Assembly: GCA_964344165.1 (NCBI GenBank)
Contig: CAYFMH010000037.1
Span: 1-15,815 of the forward strand
Length of the DNA: 15,815 nt
From: CAYFMH01 sp964344165
GTDB taxonomy: Bacteria; Patescibacteriota; Gracilibacteria; UBA4473
Reading direction: 5' to 3'
Shown: positions 7,351-14,168 of the stretch, piece after piece
How positions within the stretch are numbered: position 1 is the first letter of the stretch
Layout of the letters: every line of letters begins with the position of its first letter
Position numbers and translations under genes: made by a program
Notes under the pieces: model-generated
What the model was told of the DNA's origin: nothing
Databases searched by the model: none
Seen by the model: only the letters and a program-made list of their open reading frames with translations

Positions 7351-9429
7351 TTACCATTTCCCAATTATGACCTTAAAGTCTACCACCACCGCTCGATCCT
7401 CCGTCACCATCACTGGATTCATATCGATTGAATCAATCTCTGGAAAATCCAAAGCTAATTGTTGAAGTTTTTTCATTGTTTTAAGTAATTCCTTTATTGC
7501 TTTTGGCTTCCCGTCCCGCGCTCCGTCTAAAATTCGAGAAATTTTGGTGGCTTCAATCATTTTCTGAAAGCTTGAAACAGGAAGTACGCGCAAAGCTGTA
7601 TCTGCGCAAATTTCGGTATAAATTCCTCCAGAGCCAAAAAGCATCACTTTCCCAAAATTTGGATCTGTATTGATGCCCAAAATAATTTCTACCCCCTTTT
7701 CAATTTGCTCCTGAACCTGGATTTGTGCGTTTTTTAAACCATAAATTTGGATTGATTTTTCTAAACTCTCCCAGGCGTGTTCAAACTTGTCTATAGAATC
7801 AATATTGAGAAAAACCCCCTTCATTTCTGTTTTATGAAGCGCTTGCGGAGAAATGATTTTTAAAACCACTTTTTCTGGGAAAATAGTCTCCACAAATTTC
7901 AAAGCCTTCTTCTGGTCTAAAAAAACTTCAGATCTCGGTACATCAAAACCATAATGAAACAAAATATGATCTACTGCCTCAGGAGATAAAACTTTTGTTT
8001 TTTCTTTTTTAGCGAGATTAAAAAATTGCTCAAGCGTCTTTACCCGGGACAATTTTGGTTTTTTGGCACATGCTCGATGAGTTTTATAATTCACCACCTC
8101 TCCCATCACTCGGAGCGCATCTGATGGAAAATCAAAAACCGGTACTTTCCCGGCTTCAAGGAGAGTTTTTCCAAAACTGACCTGCTCCCCTCCCACGAAA
8201 CTCGCCACAATATTTTTATCCGTTCTTCTCGAATATCGAACCAGTAGGGTAGCGGTCTTTTCAATTTCTGTGGTCCGCTGAGGCGTCAAAAGGACCAATA
8301 TTTGATCGATATTTTTGTCTCCCAGGAGTACCTCCAGAGCTCTCTCATATCGCTGAGCATCTGCATCTCCGATGATGTCGATCGGATTTTTGAGATTCGC
8401 CTCTGCCGGAAGTGATTTTTGAAGCTGAGAAATCGTTTTTGGAGCCACCGTGGCTAACTCTAAATTGTTTTCTTTCAAAAGATCCGTCGTCATCACTCCC
8501 ACGCCTCCCGCATTGGTCAAAATCGCTATGCGAGAATCGTGCTTTTTTTCTTCGGCAAACTGCAATAATTCTAATACACCAAACATATCCCGCATGCTCT
8601 CCACTTGAATAGCACCAGAAGACCGAAAAGCCGATTTCGCTACCTGAAAATCCGGTGTCATTGCCCCCGTATGAGAGGTCATGGCCGTTTTAGCTTTTTC
8701 ACTTTTGCCGGGCTCGAGGATCACCACTGGCTTTTTGAGCGTAATTTTGCAGAGCAAATCCAATAATTTTTTTCCATCTCGGAGGGACTCCAAATATAGA
8801 GCAAAGATCTTCACTTTTGGGTCATCCGCCAAGGCCTCCAAAAATTCTATTTCAGAGAGACCGGCCTTGTTTCCGAGGGAAATAAAATGAGAAAAACCAA
8901 TCCCCTTCTGGGCCGCCCAATCAAGAATCGCCGTACAAAACGCTCCAGACTGAGAGATAAAAGCAATATCTCCCAAAGCAGGAAAACCATCCGAAAAGCT
9001 GGCATTAACCCCCGCATGAGGAAATACAGCTCCCAAACAGTTGGGACCAAGAAGGTTAATCTTATTTTTTTGGCACTTCTCGATGATCTCTTTTTCTAGT
9101 GCGAATTCTCCTACTTCTGAAAAACCAGCTGAAATAACGATGACATTTTTAGTCTTATTCCACACACAGTCATCTATGACATCTGAAACATATTTCGCTG
9201 GGACCACTATCACGACCAGATCAAGTGCCTTATGAATTTCATGCACACGTCCCACGCAAGGAGTATTAAAAATTTTTGCTCCTGCGTACTTGGGGTTTAC
9301 AGCCCAAATTTCTCCTTTAAACTCTCCTTCTTGGATGTTTTTGAGGATAATCGTCCCAAGCTTCTCCTCGCTCTCAGAAACCCCAACTACGGCTATGTTT
9401 TGAGGCGAAAAAAATGATTTCAAATCCAT
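7351..9429 (-). CDS. Acetyl-CoA synthetase (ADP-forming), fused alpha and beta subunits
   Basis: Converts acetyl-CoA (or another acyl-CoA), ADP and phosphate to the acid, ATP and CoA, a substrate-level ATP source in many fermentative archaea and CPR bacteria. The 692-residue protein has the full fused order: CoA-binding Rossmann domain (~1-130, start FFSPQNIAVVGVSES), the two succinyl-CoA-synthetase-like domains (~150-455) with GNKAG (186-190) and the phosphorylated His253 in TSHTGAM, then an ATP-grasp domain (~465-692) with HKTEMKGV (532-539), FGSGGIYTE (598-606) and IDMNPV (668-673). There is no GNAT domain, so it is not a Pat-type protein acetyltransferase. A hairpin with a U-run lies directly upstream of the ATG, and a TATAAT ends only 6 nt before it. 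No Shine-Dalgarno sequence. Stop TAA. Confidence 0.93.
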   Translation of the reverse strand: MDLKSFFSPQNIAVVGVSESEEKLGTIILKNIQEGEFKGEIWAVNPKYAGAKIFNTPCVGRVHEIHKALDLVVIVVPAKYVSDVIDDCVWNKTKNVIVISAGFSEVGEFALEKEIIEKCQKNKINLLGPNCLGAVFPHAGVNASFSDGFPALGDIAFISQSGAFCTAILDWAAQKGIGFSHFISLGNKAGLSEIEFLEALADDPKVKIFALYLESLRDGKKLLDLLCKITLKKPVVILEPGKSEKAKTAMTSHTGAMTPDFQVAKSAFRSSGAIQVESMRDMFGVLELLQFAEEKKHDSRIAILTNAGGVGVMTTDLLKENNLELATVAPKTISQLQKSLPAEANLKNPIDIIGDADAQRYERALEVLLGDKNIDQILVLLTPQRTTEIEKTATLLVRYSRRTDKNIVASFVGGEQVSFGKTLLEAGKVPVFDFPSDALRVMGEVVNYKTHRACAKKPKLSRVKTLEQFFNLAKKEKTKVLSPEAVDHILFHYGFDVPRSEVFLDQKKALKFVETIFPEKVVLKIISPQALHKTEMKGVFLNIDSIDKFEHAWESLEKSIQIYGLKNAQIQVQEQIEKGVEIILGINTDPNFGKVMLFGSGGIYTEICADTALRVLPVSSFQKMIEATKISRILDGARDGKPKAIKELLKTMKKLQQLALDFPEIDSIDMNPVMVTEDRAVVVDFKVIIGKW

Positions 9430-9435
9430 GTTAGT

Positions 9436-9490
9436 ATTATAATAAAAAACCCTCTCTTCAAAAGCAATTCAGTAGAAAATAAGAGAGGGT
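9436..9490 (-). terminator. Hairpin plus U-run before the acetyl-CoA synthetase gene, followed by a -10-like box
   Basis: On the minus strand, ACCCTCTCTT (9490-9481) pairs perfectly over 10 bp with AAGAGAGGGT (9458-9449) across a 22-nt loop, followed at once by a run of six U. This is an intrinsic-terminator shape pointing at the gene that starts at 9429. TATAAT at 9441-9436 follows, only 6 nt before the ATG; if it is a -10 box the mRNA would be leaderless, though the -35 is poor. The element either insulates the gene from upstream transcription or acts as a leader attenuator. Confidence 0.55.
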
Positions 9491-9511
9491 ACGCGAAACA
9501 TTGAGGGAGCT

Positions 9512-9604
9512 TGTCCGCCGTCCTCTCGGCCAAACTGTCCGTCCCAAGATCTCGGGAAGACGGAAGTTTGGAATTGTTTTTTAATCCAACGTAGGCTGAT
9601 GCTT
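9512..9604. repeat. 93-bp duplicated intergenic element, copy 1
   Basis: Aligns without gaps to 15508-15600. The first 58 bp match at 44 positions by eye count, the middle 20 bp are essentially unconserved, and the last 15 bp (CGTAGGCTGATGCTT) match at 13. It is GC-richer than its surroundings, starts with TGTCCGCC and is followed by AGCGGA, which could close an outer stem. It lies between the terminator of the WxL-like gene and the start of the acetyl-CoA synthetase gene. Could be a structured RNA or a mobile or relic repeat; no coding sense. Confidence 0.7.
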
Positions 9605-9625
9605 CAGCGAAAGCGGATGTTTCAT

Positions 9626-9658
9626 AAAAAAAAGTCCCGAATATTCGGGACCTTTTTG
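9626..9658. terminator. Bidirectional terminator after the WxL-like gene
   Basis: A perfect palindrome, GTCCCGAATATTCGGGAC (9634-9651), is flanked by eight A on the left and a T-rich run on the right. Read on the minus strand it ends in U8 and lies 28 bp past the stop of the 9679-10362 gene. Confidence 0.85.
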
Positions 9659-9678
9659 TTCTTCTTTATCAAAAAAGC

Positions 9679-10362
9679 TTAGGTAGCTGTAATTGTCATA
9701 TCGAGCGTGTAGTTCCCCGCTGGTTGTTGCGCTGGAACATTTTGTCGAAGCTCAATCCCTCGGATAACATAACCATTATAATCCTCCCCCGTAGTAGAAC
9801 TAAAGAGTGTAATACTATTTGTTCCACCTGCCTCATCAAAGGTATCTTCTGCTCCTGCAGAAATCCCTGTAGTACTTGTGTTTTCTCCAGTAATTGCCGC
9901 TGTGGATGGATTAAACTCTGCTCTTCTGATGTATGCTGTCTGCGGATTCACCGTAAGCCGCCCCTCTGACAATAAAGCCGCTCCATTGTAATCCATGGTA
10001 TTGGTTCCATCACTCCACGTAGCCGTCGGCCCGTCGGTTGCCGCAATAGACACGGTCCAGGCTTCTGTCTCTGTAGGGTTGGCCAATAAGATTTGTTGTG
10101 TTATAGAAGGTCCCCACACGTCCACCGATGACCCAAGAGAAGCAGTCGTTTCTTGATCAATAAACGAAGTCGTCACGGGGGTAAAAGGCACGGTAGGACT
10201 AACAACCGCATCTCCTACGTCATCCACAATAGAAACCGTCAAAATCCCGTCATTGACAGTAATTGCCAGCTCAGTATTATCTGCTGCCTGCACTCCAACC
10301 AGGAGTCCAATAGAAAAAGTCGCAACAGAAGCCACCGCGAAGATCTTTTTTAGGGTTTTCAT
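9679..10362 (-). CDS. Secreted WxL-like beta-sandwich surface protein
   Basis: Likely an exported cell-surface structural protein. Residues 1-27 are a signal peptide (MKTLKKIFAVASVATFSIGL... then VQA-AD). The mature ~200 residues are rich in Thr/Ser/Ala, almost free of Lys, and predicted all-beta. Two features recall the WxL domain of Gram-positive wall proteins: an EAWTVSIAAT segment (100-109) followed by ATW, and the closing pattern of LFSS (186-189), then VPAQQPAGNYTLDMTIT (209-225). The second canonical W-x-L near the end is absent, so this is WxL-like rather than a clear member. There is no sorting motif or C-terminal membrane helix. It follows two DUF916-like genes on the same strand, the partner family of WxL proteins in Firmicutes. 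The ATG is preceded by six A without a Shine-Dalgarno sequence. A promoter candidate lies at 10412-10440 and a strong terminator follows. Confidence 0.7.
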   Translation of the reverse strand: MKTLKKIFAVASVATFSIGLLVGVQAADNTELAITVNDGILTVSIVDDVGDAVVSPTVPFTPVTTSFIDQETTASLGSSVDVWGPSITQQILLANPTETEAWTVSIAATDGPTATWSDGTNTMDYNGAALLSEGRLTVNPQTAYIRRAEFNPSTAAITGENTSTTGISAGAEDTFDEAGGTNSITLFSSTTGEDYNGYVIRGIELRQNVPAQQPAGNYTLDMTITAT

Positions 10363-10411
10363 TTTTTTAATAAATTTAACTAAGGTAAAAAAATTATTCT
10401 TGAACGGTCAG

Positions 10412-10440
10412 ATTTTAACACCCCATTTTTACAAACACAA
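10412..10440 (-). promoter_or_regulatory. Candidate promoter of the WxL-like gene
   Basis: On the minus strand TGTTAAAAT (10420-10412) is an extended -10 with TG; TTGTGT (10440-10435) is a 4/6 -35 match with a 17-bp spacer. It would let the WxL-like gene be expressed independently of the two upstream genes. Confidence 0.4.
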
Positions 10441-10480
10441 ACTTTTTTTTGTATTTTTTAGATGATAAAAAAACTTTTTA

Positions 10481-11620
10481 TTATTCTTTATTATTTCTTT
10501 TTTTAGGGGGAATAATAATCTTTTCTCCCTTTCTGAGTGCATAAGGAGATTTGAGACGATTTACTCTGGCTAGAAATTCCCAATCCACCCCAGCCTTGTC
10601 AGCTACACTTACAATCGTATCACCCGTTTTTACTGTATAATCTACCCACCCTTTACCACTATATTTCCAACGTCGCCAAATAACCAAGATAACAAAAATA
10701 ATAATCACAAGCAGTCCTGCTATAATCTCTTTTTTTGGCAAAACAAAAATCAGCTGATTTTGAGTGCCGATAAAAGTCTCTCCCCCTGTTCGGTCCTCCA
10801 TATAGACTTCAGAACTCACCTCAAACTTTCCAAACTTAGGAAGCTGTAAATCTTGATTGTACTCAAAGGTATCTTCTGGTGAAATCAAAAATTCTCCGGG
10901 GTCTTCACGTGTATCATAAATAATTTCATCTCTCCAGAGATCTTTTACTTTGACAATAAATTTTGCTTTTGTAGAAATAGTTCCTCGGTTTTCGACATGT
11001 TGTGAAAAAAAATACACGGGCCCTTTTTTCCAGCCACTGGCTATTTTTTCTTGAAAAAAAGAGTCTTTTATCTTTATTTCTTCTTTGATTTCTCCTTGCA
11101 CAATATTGTAGATTCGCACCCCTGTCCGAAGCGAAAGCCGTACTCCAGAGTTCAGCATTTGTCTCGCCTTTTGGAGACTCTTGGGGTCTACTTTTTCCAT
11201 CATGATCGCCCCGGCGGTCTCCCCCATCTCTACGTCTTTGGGGACCGTGACGGTAAAAGGAACTTTTGTGGTCCCCCCGGCCTCAACAAAAACTCGATCC
11301 TTCGAGAGTTTGATCCAGCTCCCCATTTCGGTCATCTCTTCCGATTTTTGTTTGAGGGCAAAACCCCCTCCCGAAGAAGGGGTTTGATCAGCTGGATAGA
11401 TATCCACAAACCAATCTTTTTTGGTAGTATTACGGACGAGTAAAACATCATCATAGCTCTCCCCCGGACCCAGCTTATACATAAACCACCCACGGTTACC
11501 ATTGTCCAATGGTTTGAGCGGCATACCACCGACCCCGCCAAGAGCAAACACTTCAGAAAAAGAAAACAATGCAAAAATAGCCACAAAAAAGCTTAAAGCC
11601 GGTATATATTTTCTTTTCAT
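10481..11620 (-). CDS. DUF916-like surface protein with TM helix and C-terminal LysM (paralog 1)
   Basis: A 379-residue exported, membrane-anchored protein. Order: signal peptide (1-26), mature start LGGVGGMPLKPLD, a DUF916/WxL-interacting-type Ig domain (~44-145; GWFMYKLGPGESYDDVLLVRN, then FTVTVPKDVEMGETAGAIM), a second beta domain (~165-290), a transmembrane helix (~299-315, IIAGLLVIIIFVILVI) and a LysM domain (327-371; VDYTVKTGDTIVSVADKAGV). The basic WRRWKYSGK directly after the helix and the N-terminal signal predict LysM inside the cell, which is odd because LysM normally binds peptidoglycan. It is the most diverged of the three full-length paralogs. It starts 34 bp after the stop of the 11655-12821 gene, indicating an operon. 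The ATG follows an A-rich stretch with no Shine-Dalgarno sequence. DUF916 assignment rests on pattern recognition. Confidence 0.8.
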   Translation of the reverse strand: MKRKYIPALSFFVAIFALFSFSEVFALGGVGGMPLKPLDNGNRGWFMYKLGPGESYDDVLLVRNTTKKDWFVDIYPADQTPSSGGGFALKQKSEEMTEMGSWIKLSKDRVFVEAGGTTKVPFTVTVPKDVEMGETAGAIMMEKVDPKSLQKARQMLNSGVRLSLRTGVRIYNIVQGEIKEEIKIKDSFFQEKIASGWKKGPVYFFSQHVENRGTISTKAKFIVKVKDLWRDEIIYDTREDPGEFLISPEDTFEYNQDLQLPKFGKFEVSSEVYMEDRTGGETFIGTQNQLIFVLPKKEIIAGLLVIIIFVILVIWRRWKYSGKGWVDYTVKTGDTIVSVADKAGVDWEFLARVNRLKSPYALRKGEKIIIPPKKRNNKE

Positions 11621-11654
11621 TTTTAATCTAGGCAGGATACAAAAAAATTAAAGA

Positions 11655-12821
11655 TTATTTATTTTTCTTCTTTTTTTTGGGCGGCACCAAAATCTTATCC
11701 CCCTTATTAAGGATAAAAGGGGTTTTGATCCGATTTACTTTGGCCAAAAATTTCCAATCTATCCCATGTTTTTCGGAAAGTTCGGTAATAGTATCTCCTG
11801 CTTTGACCGTATAATTATCCCATCCTTTTCCACTGTATTTTCGCCATCGCCAAGCGAAGAAAAGAATAATCAAGGCCAAGACAAGAGCTCCTAAGCCGAC
11901 CTCGGTCCAAGGAATAATGATAACAGAAAAAGATTCGTCTGAGATCAATGTTTCTGTCCCTTTTCGATCCACCATGTAGAGTTTTGAATCCACCACAATC
12001 CTACCAAACTTTGGCATTGCGATCCGTCCGTTATAATCAAAAACAGAATTTGGAGAAACTAAAAACTGTAATGGATCTTCTTGTGAGTTAGTATCAAAAA
12101 AAACTTCTCCCTTCTTCCATTCGTTTCGAGCCGTGATAACTATCTTGGCATTAGAAGAAATACTCCCCTTATTTTCAATATTATAAGAAAGTAAATATTG
12201 GGTTTTCTCGTTAATATCACCCCTCTGAAGGAATCGAGCGGGCCCTGTGACTAATTCTTCATGAATATCTCCAGGGACAGTATTGTATACTCGGGTCCCT
12301 GTTCGCATCGTGAGAACCACTCCCGATCGTCCTGTATCCAATTTCGGCTGATCCAAAGTCCTTGGGTCTTTTTTTTCGACCATAATCGCTCCAGCCGTTT
12401 CTCCCACATCGACATCTCGTGGAACCGTAATCGTAAAAGGAATCAGCTTATTCTCTCCTGGGCCCAATGGGAGTTCAATAATTCCGTTTTCATCGGCTCC
12501 TTTCATTTTGATCCAGGCTCCTATTTCTGTCATCTTTTCGACTTTTTGTTTGAGCGCAAACCCTCCTCCCGAGGCCGGCATCTGATCAGCTGGATACACG
12601 ACCGCAATCCATGGCTGATCAGAAGTATTACGAACCACAAACGTATCTTCATAGCTCTCCCCCGGCCCCAGCTGATAGACAAACCAGCCTTTTTTGTCAG
12701 GATCGAGAGATTTGAGCGGGGCACCTCCCACTCCCCCGAAGGCAAATGCCTGAGAGATTACCAAAAAAAACACTCCCAGAGCGAGGCCAAATCTAACACA
12801 AAACCTATTTTTCTTTTGCAT
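11655..12821 (-). CDS. DUF916-like surface protein with TM helix and C-terminal LysM (paralog 2)
   Basis: A 388-residue paralog with the same plan: signal peptide (1-27, ending QAFA), mature start FGGVGGAPLKSLDPDKKGWFVYQ, DUF916-like Ig domain (~45-150; GPGESYEDTFVVRNTSD, FTITVPRDVDVGETAGAI), second beta domain (~168-300) opening with RTGTRVYNTVPGDIHEEL, transmembrane helix (~307-324), RWRKYSGKGW, LysM (336-381; NYTVKAGDTITELSEKHGI, closing KILVPP) and a KKKKKNK tail. It is much closer to the 14169-15326 protein than to its operon partner; for example WIAVVYPADQ and YNTVPGDIHEELV are shared exactly. It is the first gene of an apparent operon with 10481-11620. A candidate promoter lies at 12878-12905. 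No Shine-Dalgarno sequence. Function unknown; probably cell-envelope assembly or adhesion together with the WxL-like protein. Confidence 0.82.
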   Translation of the reverse strand: MQKKNRFCVRFGLALGVFFLVISQAFAFGGVGGAPLKSLDPDKKGWFVYQLGPGESYEDTFVVRNTSDQPWIAVVYPADQMPASGGGFALKQKVEKMTEIGAWIKMKGADENGIIELPLGPGENKLIPFTITVPRDVDVGETAGAIMVEKKDPRTLDQPKLDTGRSGVVLTMRTGTRVYNTVPGDIHEELVTGPARFLQRGDINEKTQYLLSYNIENKGSISSNAKIVITARNEWKKGEVFFDTNSQEDPLQFLVSPNSVFDYNGRIAMPKFGRIVVDSKLYMVDRKGTETLISDESFSVIIIPWTEVGLGALVLALIILFFAWRWRKYSGKGWDNYTVKAGDTITELSEKHGIDWKFLAKVNRIKTPFILNKGDKILVPPKKKKKNK

Positions 12822-12877
12822 TTTTTTGTTTTTTTAGAAGACAAAGACAGTGTATTTTTTTCCCCAAAAAAAGCAAA

Positions 12878-12905
12878 ATTATTTTAAATACTCGCTGAAT
12901 GTAAA
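12878..12905 (-). promoter_or_regulatory. Candidate promoter for the 11655-12821 operon
   Basis: On the minus strand TTTACA (12905-12900, 5/6) and AATAAT (12883-12878, 5/6) are separated by 16 bp. Transcription would start about 50 nt before the ATG. Confidence 0.45.
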
Positions 12906-12927
12906 TTATCACACCACCACCCCTTAA

Positions 12928-12979
12928 GAACGATAACCACCATCGTTCGTTAACCCGTCCCGAGTATTTGGGACGGGTT
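12928..12979. other. Two tandem hairpins
   Basis: GAACGAT (12928-12934) pairs with ATCGTTC (12942-12948) around a 7-nt loop. Three bases later AACCCGTCCC (12952-12961) pairs perfectly with 12970-12979 around an 8-nt loop. Neither is followed by a T-run, so they are not typical terminators. The core 12957-12974 matches the terminator at 9634-9651 in 16 of 18 positions. Confidence 0.6.
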
Positions 12980-13140
12980 TAAGGAAGAGCGGGATTGGAA
13001 TCAGTTTTTGAGAATATCTACTAAACTACAGATGTGATAACTTACTACTAAATAATTTGACTTTTTTTGCAATTAGTGCTATTAAAAAAGAGCAAGGAAA
13101 TATTTTTTGCAAAAAAGATTGGTTCCAATCCGGGAGGGGC

Positions 13141-13175
13141 GACAAAAAACAAGGCACAATGCCTTGTTTTTTGTC
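13141..13175. terminator. Perfect 16-bp palindrome with T-runs (terminator-like)
   Basis: GACAAAAAACAAGGCA pairs perfectly with 13160-13175 across a 3-nt loop (CAA). The strong GGCA core and T6 arm give a terminator-like hairpin in both directions, yet no supported gene ends nearby on either strand. It may insulate the divergent genes or mark the end of a lost gene. Confidence 0.55.
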
Positions 13176-13309
13176 TATTCTCTCTGATGGGGGCAAACAC
13201 AAAAAGCAGGGTCTCCCCATGAAACTGCAAAAAATACCACTACACCTGATACTTCTCTTCTGTTGAACGTAATTTTCAATTTCGTGACTCACGCATTTAA
13301 ACAAAAAAT

Positions 13310-13339
13310 ATTTGACAAATGTCAAATCCCTGATATAAG
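13310..13339 (+). promoter_or_regulatory. Strong promoter with an operator-like palindrome over the -35 box
   Basis: TTGACA (13312-13317), a perfect -35 consensus, and TATAAG (13334-13339) are spaced by 16 bp. The -35 lies inside the perfect inverted repeat ATTTGACA-AA-TGTCAAAT (13310-13327), a likely repressor or activator site. It would drive the rightward gene at 13537 through a ~190-nt leader. Confidence 0.65.
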
Positions 13340-13536
13340 AACGCTACAACAGTGCTTTTGCCACAAAAACTTATTTGAGCAATAGCACAAAAAGGCCTTA
13401 ACAAAAAAACAAAAAAGAAAGTTAAAACTAATTTTTTGGTAATTTAAAAATCTCAAAATCAAATAACAAAAACGAGATTTTCATTCCAAAAAAACAAAAC
13501 TTTTTCATTTTTTTATTTTTTAACCCCCTTATTACG

Positions 13537-14085
13537 ATGAAAAAATTTCTTTCTGTGCTGCTCATCTCAGCAGTATTCCTCTCTGGATCAGCTTTTGCCG
13601 GGATCGGCGCTGTCCCAGAATCCCCTCAGCGTCTCACTGGGGCACTTAAGTATTGGTTTACTTATGATCTCCAGGCCGGAGATGAGATCAAAGATGTCCT
13701 AAAAGTAGTAAACACCAGCCGCTCTAGTAGTGTGGATGTACGTGTCTACGGAGCTGACTACACACCTTCTAGTACTGGAAGTTTTTCTCTCAAAGGTTAC
13801 TACACCGGGACAAATCCTCGTTATCAACACACCATGATGGGAACCTGGATTACTTTTGACACCGGAGCTGTAAAAAAACTCCGACTCGCTCCTGGGGAAA
13901 CCGTATTGGTTCCTTTTAAATTGAGAATCCCTAAGGGCGTGGCCCCAGAAGACATGAAAGGAGGGCTCGCAGCTGAACAGATCAAAACATCTTATAGCCG
14001 ACGAGGGCGAGGTATCTCCGTCGTAACTCGAGCCGCAGTTCAGGTTTATGCCAATCCTGCCGCCCTCCCAGAAAAATACCAATAA
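13537..14085 (+). CDS. Secreted stand-alone DUF916-like domain protein
   Basis: A 182-residue exported protein: signal peptide (1-21, ending SAFA), then a single Ig-like domain paralogous to the N-terminal domain of the three LysM-bearing neighbours. Shared landmarks in order are YWFTYDLQAGDEIKDVLKVVNTS (39-61), VYGADYTPSSTGSFSLK (70-86), GTWI (102-105), LAPGETVLVPFKLRIPKGV (117-135) and a closing TRAAVQVYAN. It ends where the others enter their second beta domain, with a clean TAA, so it has no membrane helix and no LysM. The reading frame is intact; it is not an obvious broken copy. It lies on the opposite strand from its relatives, with its own strong promoter and a shared terminator with the convergent 14169-15326 gene. 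A soluble partner or competitor of the anchored proteins is possible (inference). No Shine-Dalgarno sequence. Confidence 0.82.
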   Translation: MKKFLSVLLISAVFLSGSAFAGIGAVPESPQRLTGALKYWFTYDLQAGDEIKDVLKVVNTSRSSSVDVRVYGADYTPSSTGSFSLKGYYTGTNPRYQHTMMGTWITFDTGAVKKLRLAPGETVLVPFKLRIPKGVAPEDMKGGLAAEQIKTSYSRRGRGISVVTRAAVQVYANPAALPEKYQ

Positions 14086-14110
14086 AGAAAACACTACAAA
14101 AAAGATTTAT

Positions 14111-14148
14111 CAAAAAAAAAAGCTCCGCGCAGGCGGAGCTTTTTTTGA
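14111..14148. terminator. Bidirectional intrinsic terminator between convergent genes
   Basis: AGCTCCGC (14121-14128) pairs with GCGGAGCT (14133-14140) around a GCAG loop, with nine or more A before and seven T after, so it works on both strands. It serves the gene ending at 14085 and the one ending at 14169. Confidence 0.92.
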
Positions 14149-14168
14149 TATTTAATTACTGAGCTTTT

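Larger units (their letters stand above)
12822..13536. other. 715-bp regulatory/relic region between divergent surface-protein genes
   Basis: No convincing gene. From left to right it contains a leftward promoter (12878-12905), two tandem hairpins (12928-12979), an inverted pair GGATTGGAA/TTCCAATCC (12992-13000 and 13123-13131), a perfect 14-bp palindrome (13103-13116), a terminator-like palindrome (13141-13175), a 13-bp match to the end of 5S rRNA (13209-13221), a strong rightward promoter with palindrome (13310-13339) and an A-rich ~190-nt leader. The leader contains a hairpin-forming pair AAATCTC/GAGATTT. Open frames on both strands here run through these palindromes and look spurious. Confidence 0.5.

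Noticed and set aside
7351..9429. Protein acetyltransferase (Pat/AcuA-type) rather than acetyl-CoA synthetase
   Set aside because: No GNAT domain is present and the protein ends with the ATP-grasp domain, as in fused ADP-forming acetyl-CoA synthetases.
13060..13140. A tRNA gene ending near 13140
   Set aside because: The T-arm-like motif has a weak stem and no matching acceptor 5' strand, anticodon arm or D-arm upstream.
13026..13325. Minus-strand open frame of 99 codons and overlapping plus-strand frame of 69 codons
   Set aside because: Both run through the terminator-like palindrome and repeat-like scraps, have no plausible start context, and one overlaps the strong promoter.
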